DNA of 64,000 nt from Rhizophagus clarus (Eukaryota; Glomeromycota; Glomeromycetes; Glomerales; Glomeraceae). Below, piece after piece: positions 12,429-25,578 of the stretch; position 1 is the stretch's first letter, and every line of letters starts with the position of its first letter. Position numbers and translations under genes: made by a program. The notes below the pieces were generated by a model. That model was not told the origin of the DNA and made no database searches. It was given only the letters and a program-made list of their open reading frames with translations. Location of the stretch: NCBI GenBank assembly GCA_015698045.1, contig BLAL01000004.1:62001-126000 (forward strand). The letters are read 5' to 3'.

Positions 12429-13592
12429 GTCAGTTTTAAAATTAACCAATAAAATCACATTAATCATTATGCATGATGTAATATATTAAAATTAACCAAT
12501 CAAAATTGATTTGTTTACATGCATGTGAGATCTAAAATAGCTAAAATTCGTAATGTTTTGTTTATTTTCAAAAATAAACTTCTCTCTTCTTAAATATTAT
12601 ACTTGTCTTAACACTTTACGGTATTTTCTTCTTTTCTCTTTTATCCAAGTTACTTTACTTATCTTTTACAATATTAACAATACTTTGGCATTTTAATTTA
12701 TATATATGATATAGCCACCAACACAAAGACCGTTCGCCAAAAAAACGTATAAGACAAAAAAACTACTTTTAAATAAATGGTGAAGCCGAATATTATACTT
12801 GTCTTATATTTTAACACTTTATGGTATTTTCTTCTTCTCTCTTTTACTTTACTTATCTTTTACAATATTAACAATACTTTGGCATTTTGGTTTATATTCG
12901 ATATAGCCACCAACACGAAGACCGTTCGCCAAAAAACGCATAAGATAAAAAAACTACTTTCAAATAAATAGTGAAACCATTAAGCAGGTATGAAAATGTC
13001 ATATACACATATTTTTCATATTTTTTTGGACTCTACCATATTCGTAAAGTCTACTGGTTCTGTAGGAGGGATTGGTTATGTACTTTCTTTACAATAGGGT
13101 ATAGTTTGAGTCTTTCTTTGTTAGACTGTGGTATTACTTAAGAGAGTTAGAATGTATTCTCAAATGCTATGTTCAAATTGCTGAATATATTTGAGCTTTC
13201 TTTTGTAATATTTGCTTAGCCTGGAGGAAAATGTTATGAAATAGGGCTGGATATTTTATGACATTTTCTGCCGCCAATTACTTTGTCCGGGGTGGCGTCA
13301 GTCGTAGCAGCCAGCATTTTTTTTTTATAATATTATGGTTTTAAGAATTAACACTTCCAAATTTAAAGAGCTAACGTTAAAAATATTATCATTTTTATTT
13401 TTTCTCAAAATCCCGGAGATTACCTGCTCTAACCATTATCCCAAGGTTATGTATTAAATTTAAAATTTAAATATATTTTATAAAGAGTATATTATATTAA
13501 TCATAATTGTTTTTTTTATATTTTTTATTTTTTTAAATTTACCCTTAGCGATTGGATCCTACTTATGTATAGAATAAAAGGAATAAGATGTA
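12429..13592 (+). repeat. Dispersed repeat body (left copy), inverted at the window's right edge
   Basis: Starts GTCAGTTTTAAAATTAACCA and matches, in reverse, the last kilobase of the window (64000 down to about 62985). The match includes a conspicuous GC-richer core, GCCGCCAATTACTTTGTCCG, near 13270 and GTCGTAGCAGCCAGCA near 13300. This copy has an internal tandem duplication of about 180 bp (about 12590-12780 and 12780-12965) that is single in the right copy. No coding capacity is evident. On the minus strand it contains GGATAATGGTTAGAGCAGG, which resembles the 5' half of a tRNA, so a SINE-like origin is conceivable but unproven. Confidence 0.75.
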
Positions 13593-14080
13593 TTCACTCA
13601 TCACATGAAAAGAAAAAAAAGAAAAAGGAAAATGTGACCCCCCTTTCGTTCTCCTTTCAGTTTTTGTTTCTTTTTCCTTTTATTTCTCTTTCTTCGTCTC
13701 CCTTTCTTTTCGTTTCATCTTTTCCATCAATATTCTTTATCATTTCTTTTTGATCTTGTCTTCTTTTTTCTTTTCGCCTTTGTTTCGTTTCCATTTTGTT
13801 TTCACTATTTATCATATCTGACCCATCCACTCTATCCACATTGAATATTACTTCACTTCTCAGGTGTTGTTGTTCTGTTAGGTGTGCGCCTTAGTAGACG
13901 TTAGTAAACCTGTATGGTGAAAGCGTGATCAGAAACTCTAGGGAGAAAACTAAAACTAAAACCAAAACTAAACCAAAACTAAAACCAAAACCAAAACCAA
14001 AGCTACTAAAACTAAAACCCTAGAGTACTGCGTAAGGATCTGCTAGGAATCGGTACCTAATGTTGAACGGACACCTTTAT
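13593..14080. repeat. Polypyrimidine tract and AACCAAAAC simple repeats
   Basis: About 13620-13850 is a C/T-rich tract (TTTCTTTTTCC-type). About 13945-14020 repeats ACTAAAACCAAAACC. The stretch from 13860 to 14080 has more normal composition (TTAGGTGTGCGCCTTAGTAG) but no gene is recognised. This segment is absent from the inverted copy at the right edge. Confidence 0.55.
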
Positions 14081-14900
14081 TTTCTTCTTTATTTTCTTAT
14101 TATTATTATTAATGTAAATTATTATTATTAATGTAAATTATTATTATTAATGTAAATTATTATTATTAATGTAAATTATTATTATTAATGTAAATTATTA
14201 TTATTAATGTAAATTATTATTATAATGTAATAAATATAAAATCATTTTTTATGATGTAATTTATGAAATTACTATGATGTAGTTATGATATCAAATAAAT
14301 GTTATAATACTTTAGCGATGTTAATTCAATATTAATATGATATTTCTATGACATAATTATGATGTCGAGTAAATGTAAAAACATTTTCGTAATATTAATT
14401 TATGATATCGCTACGATATAGTTACGATATTGAATAAATGTTATAATACTTTGCAATGTTGATTCGATGTTAATATGTTATCTTTACGATATAGTTACGA
14501 TATCAAATAAATGTTATAATACTTTGGCAATGTTAATTCGATGTTAATATGTTATCTTTACGATATAGTTATGATATCAAATAAATGTTATAATACTTTG
14601 GCAATGTTAATTCGATGTTAATATGTTATCTTTACGATATAGTTACGATATGAAATAAATGTTATAATACTTTGGCAATGTTAATTCAATGTTAATACGT
14701 TATTGCTATGATATAGTTACGATATCAAATAAATGTCGTATAGTGATCGCAGAGATATCGAACCAATCAATATCGAATAAACATAGTTAAGACTAACTTA
14801 ACAACGTCGATTCGATTTTTTGTTAAAATATCGTAATGATATCGTAATGACATCGTTATGATATTTATTCAATATCGATTGTAAACTTCAAGTTTCAGCA
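14081..14900. repeat. TATTATTATTAATGTAAAT microsatellite followed by ATATCG satellite
   Basis: About 14090-14225 contains roughly seven head-to-tail copies of a 19-bp TATTATTATTAATGTAAAT unit. About 14236-14760 then repeats a unit of roughly 85-95 bp containing ATAAATGTTATAATACTTTG, CAATGTTAATTCGATG and ACGATATAGTTACGATATC. The same satellite follows the inverted repeat body on the right (62728-62935), so body and satellite travel together. Confidence 0.7.
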
Positions 14901-15665
14901 AAGTATGTATTAGACGCATTATGGTTAAGATAAAAATTAAAGATGCAAACATAGTACCTGGTAAATTAATTAAACAACACAAATTTCTGTAAAATTAAAA
15001 ATATAATTGTATATTTGTAAATATAAAAATAACGTTATAAAATTAAACATATTAAAATTGTCGTATCTGGTAAATACTGTCAAATTACTTAGGCGCATTA
15101 CAACATGGTGATATCATTACTACACTGATTAGTTTCATCTTACGTTATACTGAACTTCATTTTAGAATTACAATGCAAATTTCTGTAAAATTAAAGATAC
15201 AATGTGTACCTTGTAAATTACTTAGACGCATTATGATTAAGATAAAAATTAAAGATGCAAACATAGTACCTGGTAAATTAGTTGAACAATGTACATTTCT
15301 GTAAAATTAAAGATATAATTGTGTATTTGTAAACATAAAAATAACGTTATAAAATTAAACATATTAAAATTGTCATACCTGGTAAATACTGTTAAATTAC
15401 TTAGGTGCATCACAATGTGGCGATATTATTGCAATATCATTACTATACTGATTAGTTTCACCTTATATTATACTGAACTTCATTTTGAAATTATAACGCA
15501 AATTTCTGTGAAATTAAGGATACAACGATCATCGTGTCTGGTGGTAAATTACTTAAGGACATCACAACATAGTGATCATTTACAATGCCAATTAATTTCA
15601 CCTGAAAATACAATTATATCTGGTAAATACATCACTTTCTCCAAATGGTCAATATTTAACCAGTG
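14900..15665. repeat. Tandem repeat of about 305 bp
   Basis: Two long units (from about 14910 and about 15215) share AGACGCATTATG, TTAAGATAAAAATTAAAGAT, GCAAACATAGTACCTGGTAA and GGTGATATCATTACTACACT-type segments, with a partial third. Related sequence occurs at 6300-6520. No gene is supported. A 115-codon open stretch on the plus strand lies entirely within the repeat and looks accidental. Confidence 0.65.
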
Positions 15666-16290
15666 ATACTATTATAACATCATGGAGTAATTACGCTTAA
15701 CATTATCAAATTTTGCCACAAATATTATTAAAAAAAAGATAATAATAAATATATCACGAATTTCTGTAAAATAAAAATTAGTATTAAGAAAATATTTTCT
15801 GGTAAAATAATAAACAATATTTTAAAATATTGAATTTGAACAGCAGTGAAAGAAAATACAATTGGAATTGTTACAAAATGGCCATAGCTATATAATTTTG
15901 TTCGCAGTTGTCAAATAAACTACGTTTTTCAGTGTGGAATTAAAAAAGGAATAAACACGATATTATTTATTTCTATTGTTATTAAAAATATTTGTTTTTA
16001 ATGTGAAAAATGTATTTTATGAAGTGGAGAAAAGTGTAGACTGTAAAGGTGTGATAGTTGTTATGTCACCCAAGTTGTGAAAGTTTTAAATCTAACAAAC
16101 AAAAATGATGATTGGATAATCAATGCAAAATCATGTAATAGAAGATTAGCATAAATACAAAAATCAATGTTCTCTTCTCCTCTTTAGACGGTAAATCTGA
16201 GCCTATTGCTATGACCACATACTTTTTAGGTGAAAATTTATGTGAGTTGATGATGAATTTCATTGTGTCTTTTAAGAGTTCAAGTGGTTT
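15666..16290. other. Unassigned intergenic DNA
   Basis: About 620 bp with no supported reading frame, inverted ends or tandem repeat. Composition is slightly less AT-biased between 16020 and 16270. No function is assigned. Confidence 0.4.
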
Positions 16291-17110
16291 GGTCATTCAA
16301 TCATATATTTTTGAACTTTAAAAATTAAGTGGTATCACATTTATAAACTTTAAAAATTAAGCAATATCAAGAAAAATTCTCATGAATTTTTCTTAATCAA
16401 TTTTATTAATTGGTCTTTAAACTTTAAAGAATTAAGCAATTAAGCAGTATCACAAAAATTAAGCAGTATTAAGAAAAATTCTCTTAAGAACATGACTTTA
16501 ATTTATTAATCAGAATTAAAATAAGCAGTATCATATTTAAATTTTAAAAATTAAGCAATATTAAGAAAAATTCTTGCGAATTTGTCTTAAGAATGTAACT
16601 TTAATTTATTAATCAGAATTTAAAAAAAGCAATATCACATTTAAACTTTAAAAATTTAATTTATTAATCAGAATTAAAATAAGCGGTATCACATTTAAAC
16701 TTTAAAAATTAAGCAATATTAAGAAAAATTCGCAAGAATTTTTCTTAAGAACGTGACTTTAATTTATTAATCAGAATTAAAATAAGCAGTATCACATTTA
16801 AACTTTAAAATTAAGCAATATTAAGAAAAATTCGCAAGAATTTTTCTTAAGAACGTGACTTTAATTTTTCTTAAATAAAAAACATGACTTTAGTTTATAA
16901 TAGAAATTAAAATAAGCGGTATCATATTTAAACTTAAAGATTAAACAGTATTAAGAGAATTCTCGCAAATTTTTCTTAATTAATTTTATTAATCGGTCTT
17001 TTGAACTTTAGAAATTAAGCAGTACAGGTATCACAAAAATTAAGTAGTATCAAGAAAAATTCTTTATTAATCTGCCTTTTGAACTTTAAAGAATCACCAA
17101 GCAACAATTT
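16290..17110. repeat. Tandem repeat family with AAGAAAAATTCNCNAGAATT palindromes
   Basis: About six to seven degenerate units of roughly 100-130 bp carry AATTAAGCAGTATCAC, ACTTTAAAAATTAAGCAATA and a near-perfect palindrome AAGAAAAATTCG/CAAGAATTTTTCTT (for example near 16715-16750 and 16825-16850). The same motifs recur at about 29120-29210, 31840-31890 and 39420-39710, so this is a dispersed, probably hairpin-forming repeat family. Confidence 0.7.
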
Positions 17111-18330
17111 GAACATACGTTTTTCCTTATCTATTTTAAATCAACAAGAATGAAACATCAAATATTATACTAAAATAAAGCTATATGGCCATAAAATAAT
17201 AATTATTTTTTATCTATAATCCACTTTTCGTATCATAAACAAAGTGAACCTTTTGTATGCTGTCAATTATTGATTCAATTGAAAAGATTTTTCTTCATCG
17301 CATATCTTGAATTGACTGAATACGATAAAGAGGACATTTCAATACATTATGAATTCTATTAGTATTATTAAACCAATCAATAGTAATAAAGACATAAAAT
17401 TTGTCATTATTGCCTTTGTATTTGAAGATTCTCTTTATAATTGCATAATATTCACCATTGTTTTCTTCGTGTATTGTTATAATATTGCCAATATGAAGAT
17501 GAACTTTAGAGAAGATGCCATCACTTTCTTCTATTGTGTATGTTGCCAATTCATACCAGCCCATTTGAGAATATACAAGAGCTAAATTTAGTCCAATATC
17601 TACAAATAAAAGAAGCAACTCAGATTTGAAATTTGGCAAATTTTTCATGATATTTTCACGATCCTGGTGGAATAAGAGCCTCTTTAAAATAATATTTGTA
17701 ATAAAATCCACTAGTGATAAAATTACTGTATAAAATAAAATACATAAGTAAATAATTAAGGAAATATTTACTATAAAATTATAATACGAATTATCTACAT
17801 CTTCATTCAATTCTTGTTTATTTGATACCTTATTTTCAGTAATGTACCAATTAGTCAATAAATTTCTAAAATTTGATGGCATAGTAGTGAATCCTTTACA
17901 AGGTTGTGATAATCTTTGATCTGCACCCTGTCTACTAAATGACAAATTGTAAGAAGTGTAGTATACTGTTTTAACAAATCCAATTCGACATTTTGCAATT
18001 TGTTCGCGGTACTATTGCTTTGAATATCTAATGCACCATCTCCTTAATGCCAACTTGAGTGTTTATAAGAATACTATAAGTTTTTGTATGCATCGGCAAG
18101 TGAACATTGATATGCAGATTTGATAAGTTAGCAAATTCAGGGAAAACCTAAAAGTTACATTATTAAAATAATATTTATATAATAAAAAATTACATAGCAA
18201 TTATAAATAATAATTAATTGTGTACTTTTGGAAGAATTATCATTTCTTCTCTAAGGCATTTTTGCAATTTGTTATACAAATCTAATGTAAACTTGTTTTC
18301 AAAATCCATTCTTATTGTTTTTGCTATATG

Positions 18331-21300
18331 CAGTGTTGGGCATTGGAAGCTTCCAATAAAATTTATTGGAATTGGAAGTTCCATTGGAAAGAATTGAAAG
18401 TATTGGAAGATATTGATCTTCCAATGTTCTATGGGCATTGGAAACTTCCAATCAAATTTTTTGGAACATTGAATATAGTTATTGGAAGCTTCCAATGAAA
18501 GCTTCCAATTCTTCCAATACCAAAATTAGTAATTTTGCAGATTTTTACTTATAAACTATAAACGATAATCTATTTTTTATTTAATCTGAAAAAAAAAATT
18601 ATTTTTCTTTTTTTTTTGATAATGAAAAGACATAGAAATCACCACCTTACTAAGTATATAAAGGTTCTTGGAAAATAAAATTCATGTAATACTTATGCAG
18701 TATGTGTTGCTTGTTTTGAAAATTTAGAAGGTGAAGAGCTTTTAAAAAATACTTTTACAAATAAAAAACCACAAGTTAAAAATCATTTAAAGAACTGTTC
18801 ATATTTTCAAGAGAAAATCTGAAGTCAAGAAAAACTAGATGATATTATCAATTTTTCTGATAATGAAATGGAAAAAGTTGATCCAAAACGTCAAAAAGTA
18901 AATAAAGATTATGGTAAGAATAATGAAAAGGTTTTAAATTATTTAAAATCTTTACAATATGATTTCAAAATTCTAAAATTTAAATCAACAGAAGAAGAAG
19001 TGACTTCAGTAAGATCGTTTGGATCAATTGTTTCAGCATCATTATCGTCTACACATTTTAATTCAAAATCAAATACAATTAAAAATAATCTTATTTGTAC
19101 ACTACTAAAAATGAAATACCAAAGTTTGAACGTCTTTTACTTAGAATGTTGGTAGCAAATGGTTTTTCATTTCAAATTTTCAATAGATTGACCATCCTGC
19201 AACTTTAGAGCTCTTTCATTTTTTAAATCCACATCTCATTTTACCAAATAAAAAAGCTTTATCTGATCGTATATTGAAAAAAGAAATTAAAAGCTTAAAT
19301 ACATTGAGAGATAAAAAATTAATTAGTGATAAAATTGGAGTAGTATTAGCTTTTGACGGGTAGAAGAATATTTTAAATCAGCATATATTTGGATCTTTGT
19401 TTATATCATCATTAGGTGAAATTTTAATATAGGACGCTTTAGATATTAGCAGTGAACGTAAACCAATAATTGAAGTAGTACCTAAAATAACCAGCTTAAT
19501 TCAGGATATTAAAAGTTTAAATATTAAGCTTAATGCAATAGTGTCAGATAGTGCACCAGCTTATACTGCAGCACGGTAAGTAATATGAATGTATTGTTGA
19601 TCATTTAATTTCAGATATTTATTTATTCAATAATTGATCAATAGGCGATGACTTCAATTACAATTTTCAGAAATAGTTTTTTTACCTTACTTTGTGCATC
19701 AATGTCAACTGGCAGTAGGTGATATTTTTAAAGAATCACTAACTTTAAAAACTACATTCAGTAAAGCTATTACGGTTATTGCTTACTTTAAAAATGCGAA
19801 TAATAGTTATTTTATTGGCAAATTACGGGATATTCAAAGTGAGCTATATAACAAATATTATTCAATTGTGATTCCTGGCAAAATATGATGGAACAGTCAC
19901 TATTTTTGTTTTAAAAGTCTTGTCTGATCTAAATAAGCTTTACGAATAGATATTTTTTTTTTGATCAAAATTATTATTATCAAAATGCAAAAATTAATTT
20001 TTTTATTATAATAGAATTTGGCAATTCATCATGAACGCCTACAAACTGGCTTAGAGAATACTGAAGAACTTTATTTGAATTCAGGACTCTGTCAAATACT
20101 TCTTGATAATGATTGGTGGGAAAAAATTGAGTTATTACAAGATATTTTATTACCTTATTGTGGTGTTTTAAATAAGCTTCAATGTGATAAGACACGTCTT
20201 TTTGAAGTGCTTCATGCTATTGGTTATTTTATGCAATTTTGGAAACATTTTCCAGATTCAAATTTAAGTAATCAAATGATTAGTCAATTGAAAAAACATT
20301 GGAGCCAATAGAAATAACCATTATTTTTGCTTTCCTTTGTGCTTCATCCAAAATATCGGTTTACATATTTTAATTCTGAACTTAATAATTTATTATTTAC
20401 TTCTTTGGAACGGTATTAACATACTATTATAAAGCATGGTTTAAAAAATGTACACTACGATTATTATTAGATTTTGAGGACTATCGTCAGAAAATCAAAC
20501 CATTTAATAGTGAAACATTGGAACAATTTAAAGATGATACTTTTAAATTTTGGGGGTATGTACAAGGTAATTATAAGGAATTAGTTGCAGTTGCTTTAAA
20601 ACTTTTTAGCATGTGTGTAAATGCTGCTTTTGTTGAACAAATGTGATCTTCCATGGGTTTTTTACACATGGCATATCGTAATCAATTAAAAGTAAGCTCT
20701 TTAATTCATGTTGGTGACAAAGTCCTTAATTTTTATTAATGATAGTTTTTTTCTAATTCACTTAATTATTTTTTTTGGGAATTATTTTTATTTTTTTTAA
20801 CAATGGTTATTTTATTGGCGAATTTTCTTCTATTTTTATAGAATGAAAAAGTATTAGCAATGAGCCAACTTTGGGCAGCTATTAATTTTTCATTAAGAGA
20901 AAAAGAATTACAGCAAAATCAAATTCAATTCTCAGATTCAAATACTTTTTCGATTGATACTAGTTCTGAAGATGCTACACTGAATTTAAATGTTGAAGAG
21001 ATCAAAAATGATATTGAAGATAATACTATTTTTACTTCTGAACATTGGGAGCAAGAATTAGAGAAATGGGAAGAAATGTTAATAGAGGAGGAATTAGTAC
21101 AGTTGGAAGGAGAGGAGAAGTTGAGAAATAATTCAGATAGTTTGAAAAAGGATCTTTTAAACAAATATACACATCCAGCAGTAGACAAAAAAGCAAAATG
21201 TGAACTTAAAAATTTGTTCAATTCATCTCTTAGTATTTCTAATTACTTGGATGTAAAATCAAATTAATAAAGTTTAATAAATTTTTCTTGCCCATTAATT

Positions 21301-21478
21301 CTTAAATCAAATTATCAAATTTTGACCTTATATATGATTTAATATTATTGGATAAAAATGTATCACGTGACAAAGTGCTTTTAAATTTCCAATAAAAATT
21401 TATTGGAATTGAATATATAATTGGAATTGGAAGATTTGGAAGTCCAAATGTACTTCTAATTTCCAATGCCTATCACTG
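18331..21478 (+). mobile_element. hAT transposon with 8-bp target duplication
   Basis: Ends are CAGTGTTGGGCATTGGAA on the left and, reversed, CAGTGATAGGCATTGGAA on the right, the typical CAGTG start of hAT elements. Flanking duplications are GCTATATG (18323-18330) and GCTACATG (21479-21486), 8 bp with one mismatch. Subterminal regions carry many TTGGAA/TTCCAA motifs in both orientations, likely transposase-binding sites. It is inserted into an exon of the minus-strand pseudogene; the host frame reads through if one duplication copy is kept. Internal length is 3148 bp. Confidence 0.88.
18640..21267 (+). pseudogene. hAT transposase, decayed
   Basis: Blocks in order: a BED-type zinc finger (CVACFENL ... 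HLKNC, about 18703-18800); FHFLNPHLILPNKKALSDRI (about 19213-19275); VLAFDG-stop-KN (about 19345-19370, where hAT proteins have DGW); SDSAPAYTAAR (about 19548-19577); VHQCQLAVGDIFKES; a 97-codon open stretch 20018-20308; and the dimerisation region MCVNAAFVEQM-stop-SSMGF near 20620-20665. A C-terminal exon at 20841-21267 ends YLDVKSN. Several stops fall where hAT families have Trp or Arg, and all fit C:G to T:A transitions. Introns near 19577, 19895 and 20690 are plausible. The copy is inactive but shows the element was once autonomous. Confidence 0.82.
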
Positions 21479-21531
21479 GCTACATGTATCTAACAAAAAA
21501 TTATTGTATTTTTTACTGTACTAATGCGTAA

Positions 21532-22698
21532 ATAGTATTCTGAACAGGTTGGATCAGGTCAGGTAATCCACTTAACCTGACCTAATATTTTTTTTCAGGT
21601 CAGGTCAGGTCGGGTAACCCGCCTGACCCGATCTGATCTGTTTGACCTGTATAATACTTTGGGTCAGACAGGTCAGATCAGATTAAACAAATCAGATCAG
21701 GTCAGACAGGTCAAGTAGGTTATCAGTGACAAAGTGACAAAAAAAATGTTTTTTTATGTCAAATTGCCTATAAAAATGTTAAAAAAAACTAAAAAAAACG
21801 CATTTATTTAAGAAAAAAATGCCTTTTTTAGACGTTTATAATTGAAAAAAATGCCTTTTTTAGGCGTTTAATTAAGAAAAACTGCCTTTTTTAGGCATTT
21901 AATCAAGAAAAACTGCCTTTTTTTAGGCGTTTAATTAAAAAACCACTTTTTTTAGCGTTTAATTAAAAAAACTGCTTTTTTTAGGCGTTTAATTAAAAAA
22001 AATACCTTTTTAAGCGTTTAATTAAAAAAATGCCTTTTTAGGTGTTTAATTTAAAAAATGCCTTTTTAGGCGTTTAATTAAAAATGCCTTTTTAGGCGTT
22101 TAATTAAAAAATGCCTTTTTAGGCGTTTAATTAAAAAATGCCTTTTTAGGCGTTTAATTAAAAAATGCCTTTTTAGGCGTTTAATTAAAAAATGCCTTTT
22201 TAGGCGTTTAATTAAAAAATGTCTTTTTAGGCGTTTAATTAAAAAAATGCCTTTATTTAAGCGTTTAATTAAAAAAATCTTTATTTAAGCGTTTAATTAA
22301 AAAAATCTTTATTTAAGCGTTTAATTAAAAAAATCTTTATTTAAGCGTTTAATTAAAAAAACTTTATTTAAGCATTTAATTAAAAAAATCTTTATTTAAG
22401 CGTTTAATTAAAAAAAGCCTTTATTTAAGCATTTAATTAAAAAAAGCCTTTTTTTAGGCATTTGATTAAAAAAAATCACCTTGTTTTAGGCGTTTAATTA
22501 AAGAAACGGAAATAATACTTTTTCCAATTGCTTTATTAAAAAAAATATGCTTTTTTTAAGCATTTATAATTAAAAAAATATGCTCTTTTCTCAAGCGTTT
22601 AAATTAAAAAAAAATGTCAAAAAAACGTTTTTTTAACTTTAGGTTAAACAGGTCAATCTGACGGGTCACTTGAATTGACCCAACCCATTCAGAACACT
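21532..22698. mobile_element. Non-autonomous element with a 28-bp satellite interior (element A)
   Basis: Ends are AGTATTCTGAACAGGTTGGA on the left and, reversed, AGTGTTCTGAATGGGTTGGG on the right. The flanks ATGCGTAA at 21524-21531 and 22699-22706 form a perfect 8-bp (possibly 9-bp) duplication. About 21545-21720 repeats CAGGTCAG/CTGACCTG in both orientations. About 21790-22610 is an array. It has no coding capacity. The 8-bp duplication suggests mobilisation by an hAT transposase. It sits inside an exon of the large minus-strand pseudogene, 45 bp from the hAT element's duplication. Confidence 0.82.
21790..22610. repeat. Minisatellite GCCTTTTTAGGCGTTTAATT
   Basis: About 28-30 head-to-tail units of 25-30 bp with consensus AAAAATGCC TTTTTAGGCG TTTAATT. 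The centre (about 22070-22240) is nearly uniform, while flanks diverge (CTTTATTTAAGCG variants at 22250-22440). Each unit contains the small palindrome GCCTTTTTAGGC. The array makes up most of element A. Confidence 0.88.
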
Positions 22699-23715
22699 AT
22701 GCGTAAAGTGTTAATTTGTTGCATAATGACCTTTGATTCATTCTCCTTCAAGCTTGATACTTTTAAAAAAATATTTAGTATAAAAAGCATTATCATGGCA
22801 AGCTGAAGATAATCAAACATCATAAAACTAGCATGGTGGTTAATTGGATTCAGCAAATGAGGCCATTTTTTTGGTTTCTCAAAGCTTTTCCAGACTTTGA
22901 TAAACTCATTCTTTCCTTCTTGTAAAAATAATTCACATCTGTAAAAATCAGAAAAAAAAGTTTATTACATATAGTACATAATTAATATTAATTAAACTCT
23001 ATCGCTATGATCATATATTAATTTAAAAAGTCATCCAATCTTCCCAGCAATCACATGATATACATCTTGGGGTGTTTATAAATGCCTTTTTCTTAGCAAC
23101 TGATCCAAAATACTAGTCTTTGCTCTTAATCCATACTCAGTACAAAGTTGATTTTGCCTTGTGATAGCAGGTTCATCTGATATCTCTTTAAATTGAATGT
23201 CAGTAGTATGATGATACCTTGATGTTGCTGGTATATTTTAATAGGAGTTGGTAAGTGATTTTTGAGAGGCTGTATAAGTACAATAATCTTTATTGGCATT
23301 ATGTCGTAATACACCAGCCATATCATTTCCCTGTGATAAATTAGCGGTTACAATATCCAAACTGGCTATTACCCAAGAATCTTTACCATTCACTTTCATT
23401 AATTTTCCTTGTTCAAATTCTTTCATTTCAGAAACGAATGATAACATGAATTTGTTGAAGTTACTATCAAAAGGAACAAATCTGAGAATAAAATGATTTT
23501 TGAGCAACTTTCTTTGATAAGCAGGCATATTTTCAAACTGCACATAAACACTGCCTAATGAGTGATAAACATTCCTAAATGTTTCAAAATCATCATATTC
23601 TGAAGGATATTGATATGAGAGTGTTGCGTCATGAATGCGCATGATGTTTATAAAGTATTTTGATAATTTGTAGCGTATTTTCAGTGATATTTTCAGAGAT
23701 TTAGGATGTTGTTAT

Positions 23716-25287
23716 AGGACCCCAAACAATATATATATAGGTCAGATGAAAATTTCAAAATTTACTATGATCAATAAGCAAATTATTTTAAGTTCTGCTA
23801 AGCAAACTCTTATTATAACCTTTGAATTTTTTATTCTGCTAAGCAATTTTTTTCCTGATATATATAATTTTATTTAAATATAAAAAGATAATTTAATTAT
23901 AATAAATATATATATAGTAATAGTAAATTAATTTTTTATTGTTCATGGGTTACACTTAGCTAAGCTGGGGGGGTTATTTAGGTGTTGTATAAAATATTTG
24001 ATTTCGAATATTTAACAATAAAAATAACACAATCTTTGAAATAAAAAAAAAAAAAAAATTAATTTTTTATATCATTGCGAAAAAAAATTGTGAAATTAAT
24101 TCACTAAATATTAATAAATTAATAATATAAAATAATATACAACTTCAGAATTTTAATTTTAATTAATATTAATATAATATTAATATACTATTGCTATTTT
24201 AAAAATAGTTTTAAAATTTGGGATTTTTTATAAATATTATTATATTTAAATTTATAAAAATTAAAATATAAATTATTGCCAACCCTTATGAACAACTTCT
24301 TAAAGTTAACAAGTTAATTTAAAATAAAAAAATTACACTTTAAAATTAAAATCACTTAAACGATCAATAATTGAAAGTATAAAAGTTGGTCCATTCCACG
24401 AATATTAATCCAATCATTCTAAATTTTTACTGTAAGTAGATTCGACCTCGCTGAACAACTTTACTTAAGCGGAAAAAGGCGATTTCATTTGACCAAAGTG
24501 GTGAAATCACGCTCTGAAGTTGCAAAACAGGTTTTCGCAAAAAAATTGATAATACAAAAATAGCCAATACTTCACAAATATTAGTCCAATCATTATAGAA
24601 ATTTATACACAGGTAGATTCAACATCACTGAACAACTTTTCAAATATAAAAAAGTAATTTCATTTGACCAAAGTAATATTATTACATCCTGAAGTTAAAA
24701 GAGAAAAAAAAATTTTTTGGAGTTAATACTATTTAAAAAATATAATTATCTTTACAACTGAAATATTATACTTAGAATCATAAAAATTGAAATACAAATA
24801 CTTTTTATAATTGCTGAACAATTTACTTAAACATAAAAAGGTAATTTCATTTGTCCAAAATTCATTTTATATATGAGTAAAATTAGCAAACAAAAAATAA
24901 GAATATAAGAATATTATTATAAAAACGTGATTTTTTTTATAATATTAAATACAATATTGTGTTTATAAAATTAAAATGTGTAAAATAATAGAAAAAAAGT
25001 ATTAGTTAAAAAAATTTTTTGTAAAAAAATTTTTTTTATATACGTGTAAAATTAAAATTCTCTCTCTATATATATATGAAAATCTTTGTTATACGAATAA
25101 GGGATTTTGCTACGCAAATATAATTACTGAGTTGAAATAAAAATAAATTCAGCTACGCATTTAAATATCTAACCAACTAAAAATTTTATATTAAAATAAG
25201 CAAATAAAAGTCTTACATAGAGTTTTTTTTTTATATGATCATTAAGCAAACTCAAATTTAACATATTTATATATTGTTCAGGGTCCT
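23716..25287. mobile_element. AT-rich non-autonomous element with 8-bp duplication (element C)
   Basis: Left end AGGACCCCAAACAATATATA and right end, reversed, AGGACCCTGAACAATATATA. Flanking duplications GTTGTTAT lie at 23708-23715 and 25288-25295 and are identical. The interior has no open frame. It carries three related segments (about 24400-24540, 24580-24690, 24780-24860) with CTGAACAACTTTACTTAA-like and ATTTCATTTGACCAAAGT motifs. It interrupts the minus-strand pseudogene right after a segment encoding LFLTITT. Confidence 0.8.
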
Positions 25288-25578
25288 GTTGTTATTGTTA
25301 AGAATAGTTTATCTTGCAGCCAAACTTCTCCAGAAAGAGAATGATTTTGTCTTAATTCTCCTTTGAAAGTTTCAGGCAAGTCATCATAATCCAGAACTTT
25401 TTGGATTCTCAACTGATATTGATCTTCTTTATTTAATACTAACGCTCTCAATCTGCCAAGTTTTTGCTCATTATCATTATAGTCGTAATAGTAAACAAAA
25501 TCACTACATTTATATATTTCTATTATATGGTATATATATCAGAAAAAATATTAGCTTTGTGCTTTTATCCATCAGGGC

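Noticed and set aside
13565-13839. Overlapping open frames on both strands in a polypyrimidine tract
   Set aside because: Low-complexity C/T-rich DNA is open on both strands by composition; the product would be only Ser/Phe or Lys/Glu/Arg runs.
21790-22610. Regular short repeats that might suggest a CRISPR array
   Set aside because: Units are contiguous with no unique spacers, the setting is eukaryotic, and the array lies within a TSD-flanked element.
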